A stretch of DNA of 64,000 bases from Paenibacillus_AA sp045062745 (GCF_045062745.1 NZ_JBJGED010000003.1:248001-312000), one strand, 5' to 3'. Numbered from the stretch's first letter, positions 53,125 through 61,844 are shown. The notes: generated by a model not told the origin, from the letters alone. Translations and numbers: made by a program.

Positions 53125-54105
53125 TCACTCCACTGGGCCTAGCAGCCGCTCATAGGATCGCCGCCGTTCTGCGTAATCGACGATATGGCTGACGACGAGG
53201 AACTCGTCGACTTCATAGTACCGGGCGAGCTCCTCCAAGCGGTCTCGGACTTGTTGGGGGGTGCCGATCAGCAGTTTGGGGTTCGGCTGAGGGGAAAGGG
53301 CGAGAGACGGCGCGGCGGCTGCACCGTTTTCCGCGTCCAGCTCTGGCTGGGGCGGACTGGGCGGCCGGAACAGCCGTGCCCCCTCGGCGGCGAGCTGGTG
53401 CGCCGCTTCTTCCGTGTCGGCGCAGATGACGCCGACCGCCACGATCGCCCGAGCGCTGCCTTGCAGGCGTGACGGGCGATAGCTCTGTCTATAGGCGCGG
53501 ATGATGTCCGCGCCATCCTCGTCGCTCATGAACTGGCCGAAGACGAAGCCGGTTCCGAATTCCGCGGCGTAGGCCGCGCTCTTCCGGTTCGTGCCGAGCA
53601 GCCACACCTCCGGCGGGCTCGGCGGGATCGGCCGCGCGGCCACCGGCACGCCGTCCAGCTCGAACGCCCCTGCGAGCAGCTGCATCAGATCGCCGAGCGT
53701 CTCCGGCAGCCGCCGGACGTTGTCGAGGAAATTGCCGCTCAGCGCCAGGCTCAAGTGCGCCGAGCCGCCCGGTGCGCGACCGAGCCCGAGGTCGATCCGC
53801 CCCGGGTACAAGGTCGCGAGCGTGTGGAACGTCTCGGCGACCTTGATCGCCTTGTAGTGCGGCAGCAGCACCGCGCCCGAACCGAGGCGGATGCGCTCGG
53901 TCCGGGCGCCGACGTGCGCGAGCACGACCTCGGGCGCGGAGCAGGCGAGGCGCTCCATGTCGTGATGCTCGGCTACCCAGTACCGGGTGTAGCCGAGCCG
54001 TTCCGCCGTCTGCGCCAGCAGGACGGCTTGCTCGAGCGCCTCCGCCGCGCTCGCGCCCGGGAGGATAGGGAGCAGATCGAGTACGCTTAGCTGAAGCTTA
54101 TGGAT
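53125..54105 (-). CDS. Luciferase-like (LLM) flavin-dependent monooxygenase, start codon ATC
   Basis: About 326 residues. The usable frame extends 49 residues upstream of the first ATG (at 53958) and these residues, HKLQLSVLDLLPIL and RLGYTRYWVAEHHDMERL, are the normal LLM N-terminus. In that frame the only sense codon at the position of the initiating Met is ATC (54103-54105), eight bases after AAGGAG; an in-frame TAA lies just before. Other motifs: HVGARTERIRLGSGAVLLPH, YPGRIDLGLGRAPGG, WLLGTNRKSAAYAAEFG and IGTPQQVRDRLEEL. It would use FMNH2 to oxidise a small molecule. Either ATC is used as start or the gene lost its ATG and makes little or no enzyme. Confidence 0.75.
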   Translation of the reverse strand: MHKLQLSVLDLLPILPGASAAEALEQAVLLAQTAERLGYTRYWVAEHHDMERLACSAPEVVLAHVGARTERIRLGSGAVLLPHYKAIKVAETFHTLATLYPGRIDLGLGRAPGGSAHLSLALSGNFLDNVRRLPETLGDLMQLLAGAFELDGVPVAARPIPPSPPEVWLLGTNRKSAAYAAEFGTGFVFGQFMSDEDGADIIRAYRQSYRPSRLQGSARAIVAVGVICADTEEAAHQLAAEGARLFRPPSPPQPELDAENGAAAAPSLALSPQPNPKLLIGTPQQVRDRLEELARYYEVDEFLVVSHIVDYAERRRSYERLLGPVE

Positions 54106-54147
54106 ACTATCATCTCCTTAGTGGACAATAGGATGCAGAGATTTCTA

Positions 54148-54244
54148 AAAATGGTGGTCTGACCGCGAGTTGCCGAATTAATCGACGAAACCGACCAACG
54201 CACCACGCCCCAGACCACCAGCCGCCTTACTTTTCCACCATTTT
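54148..54244. repeat. Two competing inverted repeats between the LLM gene and the ABC operon
   Basis: TGGTGGTCTG (54152-54161) pairs with CAGACCACCA (54211-54220), while the overlapping AAAATGGTGG (54148-54157) pairs with CCACCATTTT (54235-54244), so only one can form at a time. Reading toward the LLM gene the first pairing ends in TTTTT, like a terminator. Confidence 0.5.
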
Positions 54245-54256
54245 ACCACAAAGGGA

Positions 54257-54285
54257 TTGCAAGAGCTTCCCCTCCTGTGTATACT
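54257..54285 (+). promoter_or_regulatory. Promoter of the YtrA-type ABC operon
   Basis: TTGCAA (54257-54262) and TATACT (54280-54285), 17 bases apart. The -10 lies inside the left half of the operator at 54278. Confidence 0.6.
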
Positions 54286-54311
54286 GTTAATATAAATATA
54301 CACAGTATACA
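54278..54311 (+). promoter_or_regulatory. Likely YtrA-type operator (perfect inverted repeat)
   Basis: TGTATACTGT (54278-54287) and its exact inverse ACAGTATACA (54302-54311) flank a 14-base AT-rich spacer. YtrA-family GntR repressors bind GTATAC-type repeats over their own promoter, and the third base of the operon's regulator gene lies 770 bases downstream in the same unit. Repression would block the -10. Confidence 0.75.
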
Positions 54312-54342
54312 GACTTAACATCGAAAGGCGAGATGGTGATAC

Positions 54343-55068
54343 ATGGTGTGGAAGCGTGCCTGGTGGATTGCCAAATATAATTTGAATCAATCCAAAAAGG
54401 GATATGTGCTCTCGGTGCTGTTCAACCTGTACTTCAGCTTCTTTATCGGAATGGCATTGAGGCGCGTGTTGGAGCAACAGCCCGGCGAGCACGAATGGGG
54501 CGATTACTTGATGCAGGATATCCTGATGCTCACCAGTGTCAGTGTAATGGGGTTCGTGATGTCGAAGGAGTACCGCAATTACTGGAATAGCGACACCATT
54601 ACCAAAAAACTGGCCTACATGCGTTCACTGCCGATCCGAATCGAAGAACTGGTGCTGGGGCGATTCCAGACTTTGTTCGTTTGCCTGTTCGCGTTCGCGC
54701 CGATCTTGTACATCCCGCTCTACTTCGTAGCCGGGTTCGGGAGCCATCTAAGTATCGTGCATTATGTGGAGTGGGCGATCACTTGGCTTGGAATCGGAGC
54801 CAGCATAGGCGGGATGTATGTGGTCACGGAGATGGGCTGGTCCGGAAAGCACTACTTCTGGTTTTGCATGGCCTCCATGATCGGAATCGTACTGCTGGGA
54901 GTCATGGGAGCGGTTATAGGAGTTAGTTACGTAAAAGCCACCATCGAATTGGTCGAGGACTACGGCGTGCTCATCCCGGCGCTGAGCCTGATTGCCGCTC
55001 TTCTCCTAACTCGTCTCTGGATGAAACTGACCGAGCGCCGCCTCCGTACGCGGGACTACGCCCGGTGA
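54343..55068 (+). CDS. ABC transporter membrane protein of a YtrA-type operon
   Basis: 241 residues with six hydrophobic segments (about 22-40, 60-78, 108-135, 143-165, 172-198, 208-226). No sequence motif is strong, but the pattern and context match ABC-2-type permeases in ytr-like operons. First gene of the operon downstream of the operator; the regulator starts 13 bases after its stop. It probably pairs with the ATPase encoded at 55500. Confidence 0.7.
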   Translation: MVWKRAWWIAKYNLNQSKKGYVLSVLFNLYFSFFIGMALRRVLEQQPGEHEWGDYLMQDILMLTSVSVMGFVMSKEYRNYWNSDTITKKLAYMRSLPIRIEELVLGRFQTLFVCLFAFAPILYIPLYFVAGFGSHLSIVHYVEWAITWLGIGASIGGMYVVTEMGWSGKHYFWFCMASMIGIVLLGVMGAVIGVSYVKATIELVEDYGVLIPALSLIAALLLTRLWMKLTERRLRTRDYAR

Positions 55069-55081
55069 GGAGGTGAGGGCA

Positions 55082-55498
55082 ATGCCCATCCCAATCAAAG
55101 TAGCAGCCGATTCCCCTGAACCTATGTATCATCAAATCGAAGTGCAGCTTCGCGGCTTAATCGTAAGCGGTCAACTCGCGGAAGGGACGCTGCTGCCCTC
55201 CATTCGGGAGATGGCGACGGATCTGAATTGCAGCGTCATCACGATTCGCCGGGTGTACCAGGACTTGGAGAACGAAGGGCTGCTCCGCACCCGACAAGGC
55301 ACGGGAACGTTCGTAGCGGCCGTCAGCGTGCAGGACCGCCAGGGCTATCGGACCGAAGCGGTCAAGGAAGCGGTGCAAGCCGCTTTCGAAACGGCCAAGC
55401 GCGTCCAATTCACCCGCGAGGAAATGCAACAGCTGCTCGACGAAACCATAGAGGAGTGGTACCCCGCCGCCGCAAATCCCGAGAAGGAGGATCTGTAA
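55082..55498 (+). CDS. GntR-family regulator, YtrA subfamily
   Basis: 138 residues from the ATG at 55082 with GAGGAGGTG upstream. GntR winged helix (about 10-75) with YHQIEVQLRGLIVSGQLAEG and LNCSVITIRRVYQDLENEGL and RQGTGTFVA, then a short dimerisation tail of about 55 residues without an effector domain, as in YtrA. It most likely represses its own operon by binding the inverted repeat at 54278-54311 and is relieved by cell-envelope-active peptides or antibiotics, as known for ytr systems. Confidence 0.88.
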   Translation: MPIPIKVAADSPEPMYHQIEVQLRGLIVSGQLAEGTLLPSIREMATDLNCSVITIRRVYQDLENEGLLRTRQGTGTFVAAVSVQDRQGYRTEAVKEAVQAAFETAKRVQFTREEMQQLLDETIEEWYPAAANPEKEDL

Positions 55499-55499
55499 A

Positions 55500-56408
55500 A
55501 TGGCCCAACAACCATCGATCATCAGGATCCAAGGACTAAGCAAAAAGTACGGAGACTTCCAACTGGGGCCGATCGATCTGCAAGTGGAGCCGGGCTGCGT
55601 ACTGGCCGTCGTCGGGCCGAACGGCTCGGGCAAAACGTCGCTGTTCCAGCTCCTCCTGAACATCGGACGCCTGGATACCGGTTCCGTCACCTTGTTCGGA
55701 GAACCGTACGACGAGAGGGAGACGGAGATCAAAGCCCGCATCGGCTACGTGGCCGACAACTCCTATGCCGAGGAGCAGGGCTGGAGGGTGAATGAATATG
55801 CCGAGTTCCACGCCCTCTGGTATCCGGCCTGGAATCCGACCAAGTGGCAAGCGCTTATGAAACGATACGAGATCAACCCGAGCCATAAGGTCAAGGCGCT
55901 CTCGAAGGGCATGAAGCGCCGCATCGCTTTCTGCGTGGCGCTGGCGCAGGAACCGGAGCTGCTGCTCCTCGACGAACCCTCGTCGGGACTCGATCCGCTC
56001 GCTTGGCGGCTCATGCTGGAGGACATCCAGCAGTTCATGGCGGACGGCACACGGACGGTTGTTATGGCGACCCATACGATCGACGAAGTGCGGCGGTTGG
56101 CCGACTACGTGGCCTTCATGCACCAAGGCCGGCTGCTGGGCGTGCATGAGAAAGACACTCTGCTCGACAGCTGGAAGTCCTTCTGGGTGGAGGCCCCCTC
56201 CGACAGGCTCGAGGGAGTCGGTTCGTTGCCCGGTGTCGTGGCGGTCGAGACATACCGCGGCTGCCGCCTCGTGAGCCGCTCGGCCCAGGAGACGGAGCAG
56301 GCGCTGCGCCAGGCCGGCCTCTACGTCAGCCAAGTGCAGTCGGTGGAGCTGGACGAAATCTTAACGCATTTGATTATTCACGGAGCTAAGGAGATGCAAA
56401 GACGATGA
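55500..56408 (+). CDS. ABC transporter ATP-binding protein (YtrB-like)
   Basis: 302 residues. Walker A VGPNGSGKTS, Q-loop region, signature ALSKGMKRRIAF (a non-standard LSKGM in place of LSGGQ), Walker B LLLLDEPSSGLDP and switch His in MATHTIDEVR. A C-terminal extension of about 75 residues follows. The start is one base after the regulator stop. Works with a membrane partner encoded in the same operon. Confidence 0.88.
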   Translation: MAQQPSIIRIQGLSKKYGDFQLGPIDLQVEPGCVLAVVGPNGSGKTSLFQLLLNIGRLDTGSVTLFGEPYDERETEIKARIGYVADNSYAEEQGWRVNEYAEFHALWYPAWNPTKWQALMKRYEINPSHKVKALSKGMKRRIAFCVALAQEPELLLLDEPSSGLDPLAWRLMLEDIQQFMADGTRTVVMATHTIDEVRRLADYVAFMHQGRLLGVHEKDTLLDSWKSFWVEAPSDRLEGVGSLPGVVAVETYRGCRLVSRSAQETEQALRQAGLYVSQVQSVELDEILTHLIIHGAKEMQRR

Positions 56409-57313
56409 GCGCAATTACGCTGAAGCTGGAGCAGGTCACGAAGCACTATGGAACAAAGACCGCGGTGAACGGCATCGATATAGAGGCCCGCGAGGGCGAG
56501 ATCTTCGGGCTGCTCGGGGCGAACGGGGCCGGGAAGACGACTACGATGCGGATGGTGCTGGGGCTCATTTTGCCGGACGGGGGTACGATTCGGTGGCAGG
56601 GGCACGGCTATACCGAGGAGCTCAAGCGGCTGATGGGATATTTGCCCGAAGAGCGCGGCTTGTATCCGAAGGTGAAGGTGTCCGATCAGCTGCTGTACCT
56701 CGCCGAGCTGCGGGGCACCCCCCGCAAGGAAGCCGAGCGCAGCCTGAAGATGTGGCTCGAGCGGTTCGAGGTGCCGGAGTATTACGATAAGAAGGTCGAG
56801 GAGCTGTCCAAGGGCAATCAGCAAAAAATTCAATTCATCGCGGCTGTCATTCACAACCCGGCCATTCTGATCCTCGACGAGCCGTTCAGCGGCCTCGATC
56901 CGGTCAATGTCGAGCTGCTGAAGAAGCAGGTGAAGGAGCTGCGTAATCAGGGGAAGACGATTCTATTCTCCAGCCACCGGATGGACCATGTCGAGGAGCT
57001 GTGCGAGAACGTCTGCATCCTGCACAGATCGAACACGATGCTGAAAGGCAGCCTGAAAGCGATCAAGCGGTCGTTCCCCCGGGAACGCATCATCCTGGAA
57101 ACGGAGCGTGCCGTGGAAGGGCTCGCTTCGATCCCGGGCGTCAAGGAAGTGATCCCCCATCAAGCGTGGACGGAGATTCACGTCGTCGACCCCAGCGTGG
57201 GGCAGGACATTTTACAAGCGGCTATGCGGCAGACGGAAGTGAACCGGTTCCAGATCATGGAGCCGACATTGAACGAAATCTTCATAAAGACGGTAGGTGG
57301 CGACCTTGAATAG
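56405..57313 (+). CDS. ABC transporter ATP-binding protein (NatA-like)
   Basis: 302 residues. Walker A LGANGAGKTTTM, signature ELSKGNQQKIQF, Walker B ILILDEPFSGLDP, switch His in FSSHRMDHVEEL. The DUF4162-like C-terminal extension (about 225-300) is typical of NatA-type exporters. Starts within the previous gene (ATGA overlap) and overlaps the permease start by 17 bases, so the three are translated together. Confidence 0.88.
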   Translation: MSAITLKLEQVTKHYGTKTAVNGIDIEAREGEIFGLLGANGAGKTTTMRMVLGLILPDGGTIRWQGHGYTEELKRLMGYLPEERGLYPKVKVSDQLLYLAELRGTPRKEAERSLKMWLERFEVPEYYDKKVEELSKGNQQKIQFIAAVIHNPAILILDEPFSGLDPVNVELLKKQVKELRNQGKTILFSSHRMDHVEELCENVCILHRSNTMLKGSLKAIKRSFPRERIILETERAVEGLASIPGVKEVIPHQAWTEIHVVDPSVGQDILQAAMRQTEVNRFQIMEPTLNEIFIKTVGGDLE

Positions 57314-58580
57314 TTGGATGGCTGTAGTCAAATTCACCTTTCGCAACAAAATGAATTCCAAGTCGTTTCTCGTCACGACGATCATCATCTCGCTCATCGT
57401 AACGGTTCTCATCAATTTGCCTAACATTATCGCGCGATTCTCCGACCATGAAGCGACTAAGATCGGCGTGATCGAGAACGGCACGACCGTCACCGGGATG
57501 CTGCAGGCGTACTCCGGCAAGCAGCCGGAACCGGATTTCGAATTCATTTCCTTGAAGGGCACGGGGACGAAGGAAGGCAATGAGCGGCTGGCGCTGGAAC
57601 AGATCGAGGCGGGTACGATCAAAGGCATGCTGGAGCTGACGGACGATCCGGCCGGAGGGTTCCCTAAGGCCACGTACAAATCGAAGAGCGGGACGAACTT
57701 CTCGCAGGAGAACAAGCTGCAGACCGTGCTGCAGATGGTCAAATCGGAATGGACGATGAAAGACTTGGGCCTGAGGCCCGAACAGCTCGCGAAGCTGACC
57801 TCTCCCCTGAAGCTCGAGACGGTACAATTGATGCAAGGGGATCAAGGGAAGTCGGAGTCGGAGATAGCAATGGCCTACGGGCTTGTCTATGCTCTGCTCA
57901 TGCTGCTGTACATCAGCGTGATCGGATTCGGCAACATGGTTGCGATGGAGATCACGTCAGAGAAAAGCTCGCGCGTCATGGAGCTGCTCGTGACGAGTGT
58001 CGCGCCGCTCAAGCAAATGTTCGGCAAGATCGTCGGCATCTGCCTCGTAGGGCTCGTGCAGATCGGCGTCTTCATCGCTGTAGCGGCGGCCAATCTGGCG
58101 GTTCCGGCCAATTGGGAGAAGTTCAAGGAGATGGATATCCGCCTAGGCGATCTCGACCCGATGCTGCTCGTCTACTTCCTGATCTTCTATCTGCTCGGCT
58201 ATTTCATCTACTCCACGATGTTCGCGGCGGTCGGCTCGCTCGTGAGCCGCACGGAGGAGGTCGGGCAAGCGATTATGCCGCTTACGTTCGTCATCGTGGC
58301 CGGGTTCATGATCGCGATGTTCGGACTGCAGAACCCGACCGCCCCGTTCGTCGTTGCGATGTCGTTCGTTCCGTTCTTCTCGCCGCTCATCATGTTCCTG
58401 CGCGTGGGGATGAGCGATCCGGCGCTCTGGGAAGTGTGGCTGTCGATCGCGATTACCGCGGTGTCCGTGTACGCGCTCGGCTGGCTGTCCGCGAAGATCT
58501 ATCGCGTCGGCGTGTTGATGTACGGTAAGCGTCCGGGCTTCGGCGAGCTGCGCAAGGCAATGAAGGCGTTCAAGGTTTAG
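57297..58580 (+). CDS. ABC transporter permease (NatB/ABC-2 type)
   Basis: 427 residues from a GTG; a TTG three codons on is an alternative. One N-terminal helix (about 20-40), a large extracellular domain (about 45-190), then five or six helices (about 195-410). The ABC2_membrane_3 motif VAMEITSEKSSRVMELLVTSVAP and GYFIYSTMFAAVGSLVSRTEE are diagnostic. Partner of the NatA-like ATPase; the family exports sodium, antibiotics or peptides. End of the operon; no clear terminator follows. Confidence 0.9.
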   Translation: MATLNSWMAVVKFTFRNKMNSKSFLVTTIIISLIVTVLINLPNIIARFSDHEATKIGVIENGTTVTGMLQAYSGKQPEPDFEFISLKGTGTKEGNERLALEQIEAGTIKGMLELTDDPAGGFPKATYKSKSGTNFSQENKLQTVLQMVKSEWTMKDLGLRPEQLAKLTSPLKLETVQLMQGDQGKSESEIAMAYGLVYALLMLLYISVIGFGNMVAMEITSEKSSRVMELLVTSVAPLKQMFGKIVGICLVGLVQIGVFIAVAAANLAVPANWEKFKEMDIRLGDLDPMLLVYFLIFYLLGYFIYSTMFAAVGSLVSRTEEVGQAIMPLTFVIVAGFMIAMFGLQNPTAPFVVAMSFVPFFSPLIMFLRVGMSDPALWEVWLSIAITAVSVYALGWLSAKIYRVGVLMYGKRPGFGELRKAMKAFKV

Positions 58581-58671
58581 TACTGAAACAGCAACCGCAT
58601 TAACAAATGAGACTTTTTATATGTACGAATGAGACTAAAATAAAAGGCCAGTTAGATCAACCCCGAAGGCC

Positions 58672-59139
58672 ATGACGGTGGAGGATTTCGGTCGTTGGAT
58701 CGAAACGGCGTATTTCTATATGCTGTCGGATTACGTAGTGGCGGTGACCTTGTCCGAGACCGAAATCGCCCAAGAGGTGTCCGACCGATGGATCGCGAGC
58801 GGCGACGAGTTGAAAATGTCGGCAGGCTGGAGCTGCTACTGCTGGCTGCTAGGCAGCCGGCCGGACCGCGAGTTCTCCGAAAGCAAGCTGGCGGCCCTTG
58901 CTGGACCAAGTAAAAGAAACGATCCACGACGCTCCCGAGCGCGCGAAATATGCCATGAATCAGCTGTGGCGGTCTCCTATGTGCCGCTTCACGACAAGGC
59001 GGTCCGAATCGCCAAGGAAGTGGGGCCGGTAGCGGTGGGGAGCGGCGCGAAAAGCAAGACCATAAACGCTCTCGTAAACATTCAAAAAGCGGTGGACAAT
59101 GGGCAAATCGGCTTTAAACGCAAGCATGTCCGCTGTTAG
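58672..59139 (+). pseudogene. Degraded DNA alkylation repair protein gene
   Basis: The protein blocks belong to the DNA alkylation repair family: MLSDYVVAVTLSETEIAQEV, MSAGWSCYCWLLGSRPD and, at the end, AVRIAKEVGPVAVG and IGFKRKHVRC. The middle block DQVKETIHDAPERAKYAMN is only found in the +1 frame at 58901-58960, so the reading shifts near 58899 and back near 58960. About 80 N-terminal residues of the usual protein are missing, and no upstream coding remnant is seen in 58581-58671. A full-length frame of 155 codons survives by chance, with a garbled centre, so the gene is probably non-functional. Confidence 0.8.
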
Positions 59140-59160
59140 AGAAGGCTGCAGTTACCTATT

Positions 59161-59185
59161 AAAAGGCACCCCCGGTGCCTTTTTG
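59161..59185 (+). terminator. Terminator after the alkylation repair pseudogene
   Basis: Stem AAAAGGCACC/GGTGCCTTTTT with a three-base loop and a T-run. Confidence 0.85.
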
Positions 59186-59187
59186 TT

Positions 59188-59217
59188 TTGCCTGCGCCAT
59201 GCCGTGTAATCTATAAT
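59188..59217 (+). promoter_or_regulatory. SigA-type promoter of the bceRS-like genes
   Basis: TTGCCT (59188-59193), 18-base spacer, TATAAT (59212-59217), about 60 bases upstream of the regulator start. Confidence 0.5.
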
Positions 59218-59276
59218 CTATACGGTTATGGAAAGAGTTAATCCGTGAAACAATAGTCTTGAACCGAGGTGCGGGT

Positions 59277-59984
59277 ATGCAGACGATTATGATTGTGGAA
59301 GACGATCCGAAAATTGCGGAACACTTGCAAGGATACATTCAAAAATATGGCTTCCAAGCGGTCAAAGTGACCGACTTTCACGCCGTCATGGACACCTTCC
59401 ATGCCCACTCGCCCGATTTGGTCCTACTGGATATCAATCTCCCTAGCTACGACGGCTATTATTGGTGCAGGCAGATTCGCAAGGAATCGATTTGCCCGGT
59501 GATTTTCATCTCGGCCCGAATCGGAGAAATGGATCAGGTCATGGCCTTGGAAAACGGCGGGGACGACTTTATTACGAAGCCGTTTTCGGCGGAAGTCGTC
59601 ATGGCGAAAATCCGCAGCCAGCTGCGCCGGACATACGGCGAATATGCATCGAAAGCGCAGGAGCGAGTGCTCGAGCGGGACGGACTGAAGCTGTTTCCGG
59701 AAAGGCTGGAGATGACGTACCAGGCGAACACCGTGTCGTTGTCCAAAAACGAAGCCGACATTATTGAAAGCTTGCTGGACCGCTATCCGCGTGTGGCCGG
59801 CCGGGAGGACCTGCTGGAGAAGCTCTGGGACGATCAGTCCTATGTGGATGAAAACACGTTGAATGTGAATATAACCCGGGTGCGCAAAAAGTTTCAGCAG
59901 CTCGGCCTCCCGGATGCCGTGGAAACGGTCCGCGGGACGGGGTACCGATTAAACGTCAGCTGGCCTGCCGGGGGTAAACGATGA
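59277..59984 (+). CDS. BceR-like OmpR-family response regulator
   Basis: 235 residues from the ATG at 59277 with GAGGTG eight bases upstream. Receiver (phospho-acceptor in LVLLDINLPSYDGYYWCR, a Bce-group signature) and a winged-helix DNA-binding domain (about 135-230) with VDENTLNVNITRVRKKF and VRGTGYRL. Partner of the kinase that overlaps by four bases. It should activate the transporter genes at 61080 upon contact with a cell-wall-active peptide. Confidence 0.92.
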   Translation: MQTIMIVEDDPKIAEHLQGYIQKYGFQAVKVTDFHAVMDTFHAHSPDLVLLDINLPSYDGYYWCRQIRKESICPVIFISARIGEMDQVMALENGGDDFITKPFSAEVVMAKIRSQLRRTYGEYASKAQERVLERDGLKLFPERLEMTYQANTVSLSKNEADIIESLLDRYPRVAGREDLLEKLWDDQSYVDENTLNVNITRVRKKFQQLGLPDAVETVRGTGYRLNVSWPAGGKR

Positions 59985-60982
59985 GGTTGTTTTTCAAAGA
60001 GCATGCTCTGTTAATTGCCGTCCAGGCGCTGCAGTTTTTTACCGTATTGTCGATCTATTGGCTCGCCGGCTTCCGCTCTTTGCTTCCTGGCCTTTATGCG
60101 GCGTTTCTGGGCTTTTTCTTTCTTACGTGTTACCTTGTCTACCACTACGTCAGCCGCCGCGGCTTCTACAAGCGGTTGAACGATCCGCTGGAATCGTTGG
60201 ACGATTCCTTGCAGAGGACGGAGCACGCCCCCATCTCGGAAGCGCTGGACCAGCTGCTGCGGGATCAATACCGGTCTTACAAAAATCAGATCAAAACGCT
60301 GGAACAACAGCAGGAGCAGCATCTGCAGTTTATGGAGCAATGGGTGCATCACATGAAAACCCCGCTGTCCGTCATTGAATTGACAGCCCAAAATCTGGAC
60401 GAACCCGAGTCGTCCGATATTCGGGAAGAGACGGACCGGATGAAAACCGGGCTGAACACGATTTTGTATATGGCCCGGCTTCGGTCGATGGAGCAGGATT
60501 TTCACATCAAGCCGGTCCTGTTGTCCAAAATCGTTCATGACGTGAATAAAGAGAATCGAAGATTTTATATCCGCAGCAAGGTGTATCCGAAGCTGGAAGA
60601 GAGCAGGCCAGGGATTATGGTGGAAACGGATGAGAAGTGGCTGTTTTTCATCTTGTCCCAACTGATGCATAACGCGGTTAAATATTCGTCCGGGAAAAGC
60701 GACACCTTCCTCGTATCCCTTTATGAACAGGCCGGGGAGGCCGTTCTGCAAGTGAAGGATTTCGGCGTCGGCATCCCGGAAACGGATAAACGGCGGGTGT
60801 TCGACGCTTTTTATACCGGGGAAAACGGACGTGTTTTCCGGGAATCTACCGGGATGGGGCTTTATCTGACGAAGGAGGCGGCGCATTACTTGGGGCACCG
60901 GATCGAGCTGGAGTCGGAGGCCGGCCAGGGAACGGAAATCCGCATCCTTTTCTCCTCCACTCAAAACCTTACGGCCCTGTAA
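59981..60982 (+). CDS. BceS-like intramembrane-sensing histidine kinase
   Basis: 333 residues. Two membrane helices (about 10-30 and 36-60) with almost no extracellular loop, as in BceS-type kinases that sense through their transporter. Phospho-acceptor His in QWVHHMKTPLSVIEL, N-box FFILSQLMHNAVKYS, G-boxes VKDFGVGIPETD and STGMGLYLTKEA. Overlaps the regulator by four bases. Confidence 0.92.
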   Translation: MRLFFKEHALLIAVQALQFFTVLSIYWLAGFRSLLPGLYAAFLGFFFLTCYLVYHYVSRRGFYKRLNDPLESLDDSLQRTEHAPISEALDQLLRDQYRSYKNQIKTLEQQQEQHLQFMEQWVHHMKTPLSVIELTAQNLDEPESSDIREETDRMKTGLNTILYMARLRSMEQDFHIKPVLLSKIVHDVNKENRRFYIRSKVYPKLEESRPGIMVETDEKWLFFILSQLMHNAVKYSSGKSDTFLVSLYEQAGEAVLQVKDFGVGIPETDKRRVFDAFYTGENGRVFRESTGMGLYLTKEAAHYLGHRIELESEAGQGTEIRILFSSTQNLTAL

Positions 60983-61027
60983 GGAAATTGAAAGTTTAAT
61001 CGATAGTCCATGCCCGGCGGACCGCGG

Positions 61028-61033
61028 TATGAT
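61028..61033 (+). promoter_or_regulatory. Possible -10 of the bceAB-like operon
   Basis: TATGAT about 47 bases before the BceA ATG, with no recognisable -35, which fits a promoter driven by the BceR-like activator. Confidence 0.35.
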
Positions 61034-61079
61034 AACCACAGATCCCAAGATCGGATCGGAGAGAAAGGAGATCTAAAGC

Positions 61080-61844
61080 ATGCTGAATGTAAAACAGGTA
61101 AGTAAGGTGTACGAAGGCAACATCACCCACCGCGCTTTGACGGATATCGATTTGACGATCGTGGAGGGAGAATTCGTCGGCATTATGGGTCCGTCCGGCA
61201 GCGGCAAAACGACTCTGCTCAATATTATAGCTACGATCGACGAACCTACGACCGGCGAGGTTTTGATTAACGGCCAGAATCCGCACCGTCTCAAGAAAGA
61301 CGACCTGGCTAAGTTTCGCCGCCGCGAGCTCGGGTTTGTGTTTCAGGATTTCAATCTGCTCCATACCCTGACGGTGGAGGAAAACATCGTCCTGCCGCTA
61401 ACGCTGGATGGCAGCAAAGTGGCGGAGATGAAACAAAAAGCGCATGCCGTCGCAGCCAAGCTCGGGATTACGGAGATCCTGAAAAAACGCACATACGAAA
61501 TCTCCGGCGGTCAAGCTCAAAGAACGGCGGTTGCCCGAGCGATGATTCATGCGCCGAAGCTGCTGCTGGCCGACGAGCCGACCGGGAACCTGGATTCCAA
61601 GTCCTCCAAGGATGTGATGGAATTGCTTGAGTCCCTTAACCGGGAGGAGCGCGCGACCATGATGCTGGTTACACATGATCCGCTAGCGGCCAGCTACTGC
61701 AACCGGGTCGTGTTCATCCGCGACGGCAAGCTGTATTCGGAAATTCACCGCGGCGACAATCGTCAGGCTTTTTTCCAGCGGATCATCGATACTTTATCCT
61801 TGCTGGGAGGGCACGCCAATGACCTTTCGTCAATTCGCGTTTAA
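61080..61844 (+). CDS. BceA-like ABC transporter ATP-binding protein
   Basis: 254 residues, MacB/LolD type. Walker A GPSGSGKTTLL, signature ISGGQAQRTAVARA, Walker B LLLADEPTGNLDS, switch His in LVTHDPLAASY. Q-loop in FVFQDFNLL. Energises the FtsX-like permease, whose gene starts inside this one (26-base overlap). The pair removes or inactivates peptide antibiotics such as bacitracin at the membrane. Confidence 0.93.
   Translation: MLNVKQVSKVYEGNITHRALTDIDLTIVEGEFVGIMGPSGSGKTTLLNIIATIDEPTTGEVLINGQNPHRLKKDDLAKFRRRELGFVFQDFNLLHTLTVEENIVLPLTLDGSKVAEMKQKAHAVAAKLGITEILKKRTYEISGGQAQRTAVARAMIHAPKLLLADEPTGNLDSKSSKDVMELLESLNREERATMMLVTHDPLAASYCNRVVFIRDGKLYSEIHRGDNRQAFFQRIIDTLSLLGGHANDLSSIRV

Noticed and set aside
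54151..54167. GGTGGTCTGACCGCG resembling the T-box core GGTGGNACCGCG
   Set aside because: Two extra bases break the bulge, there is no stem I or specifier loop upstream, and the downstream genes are not aminoacylation or amino acid genes.
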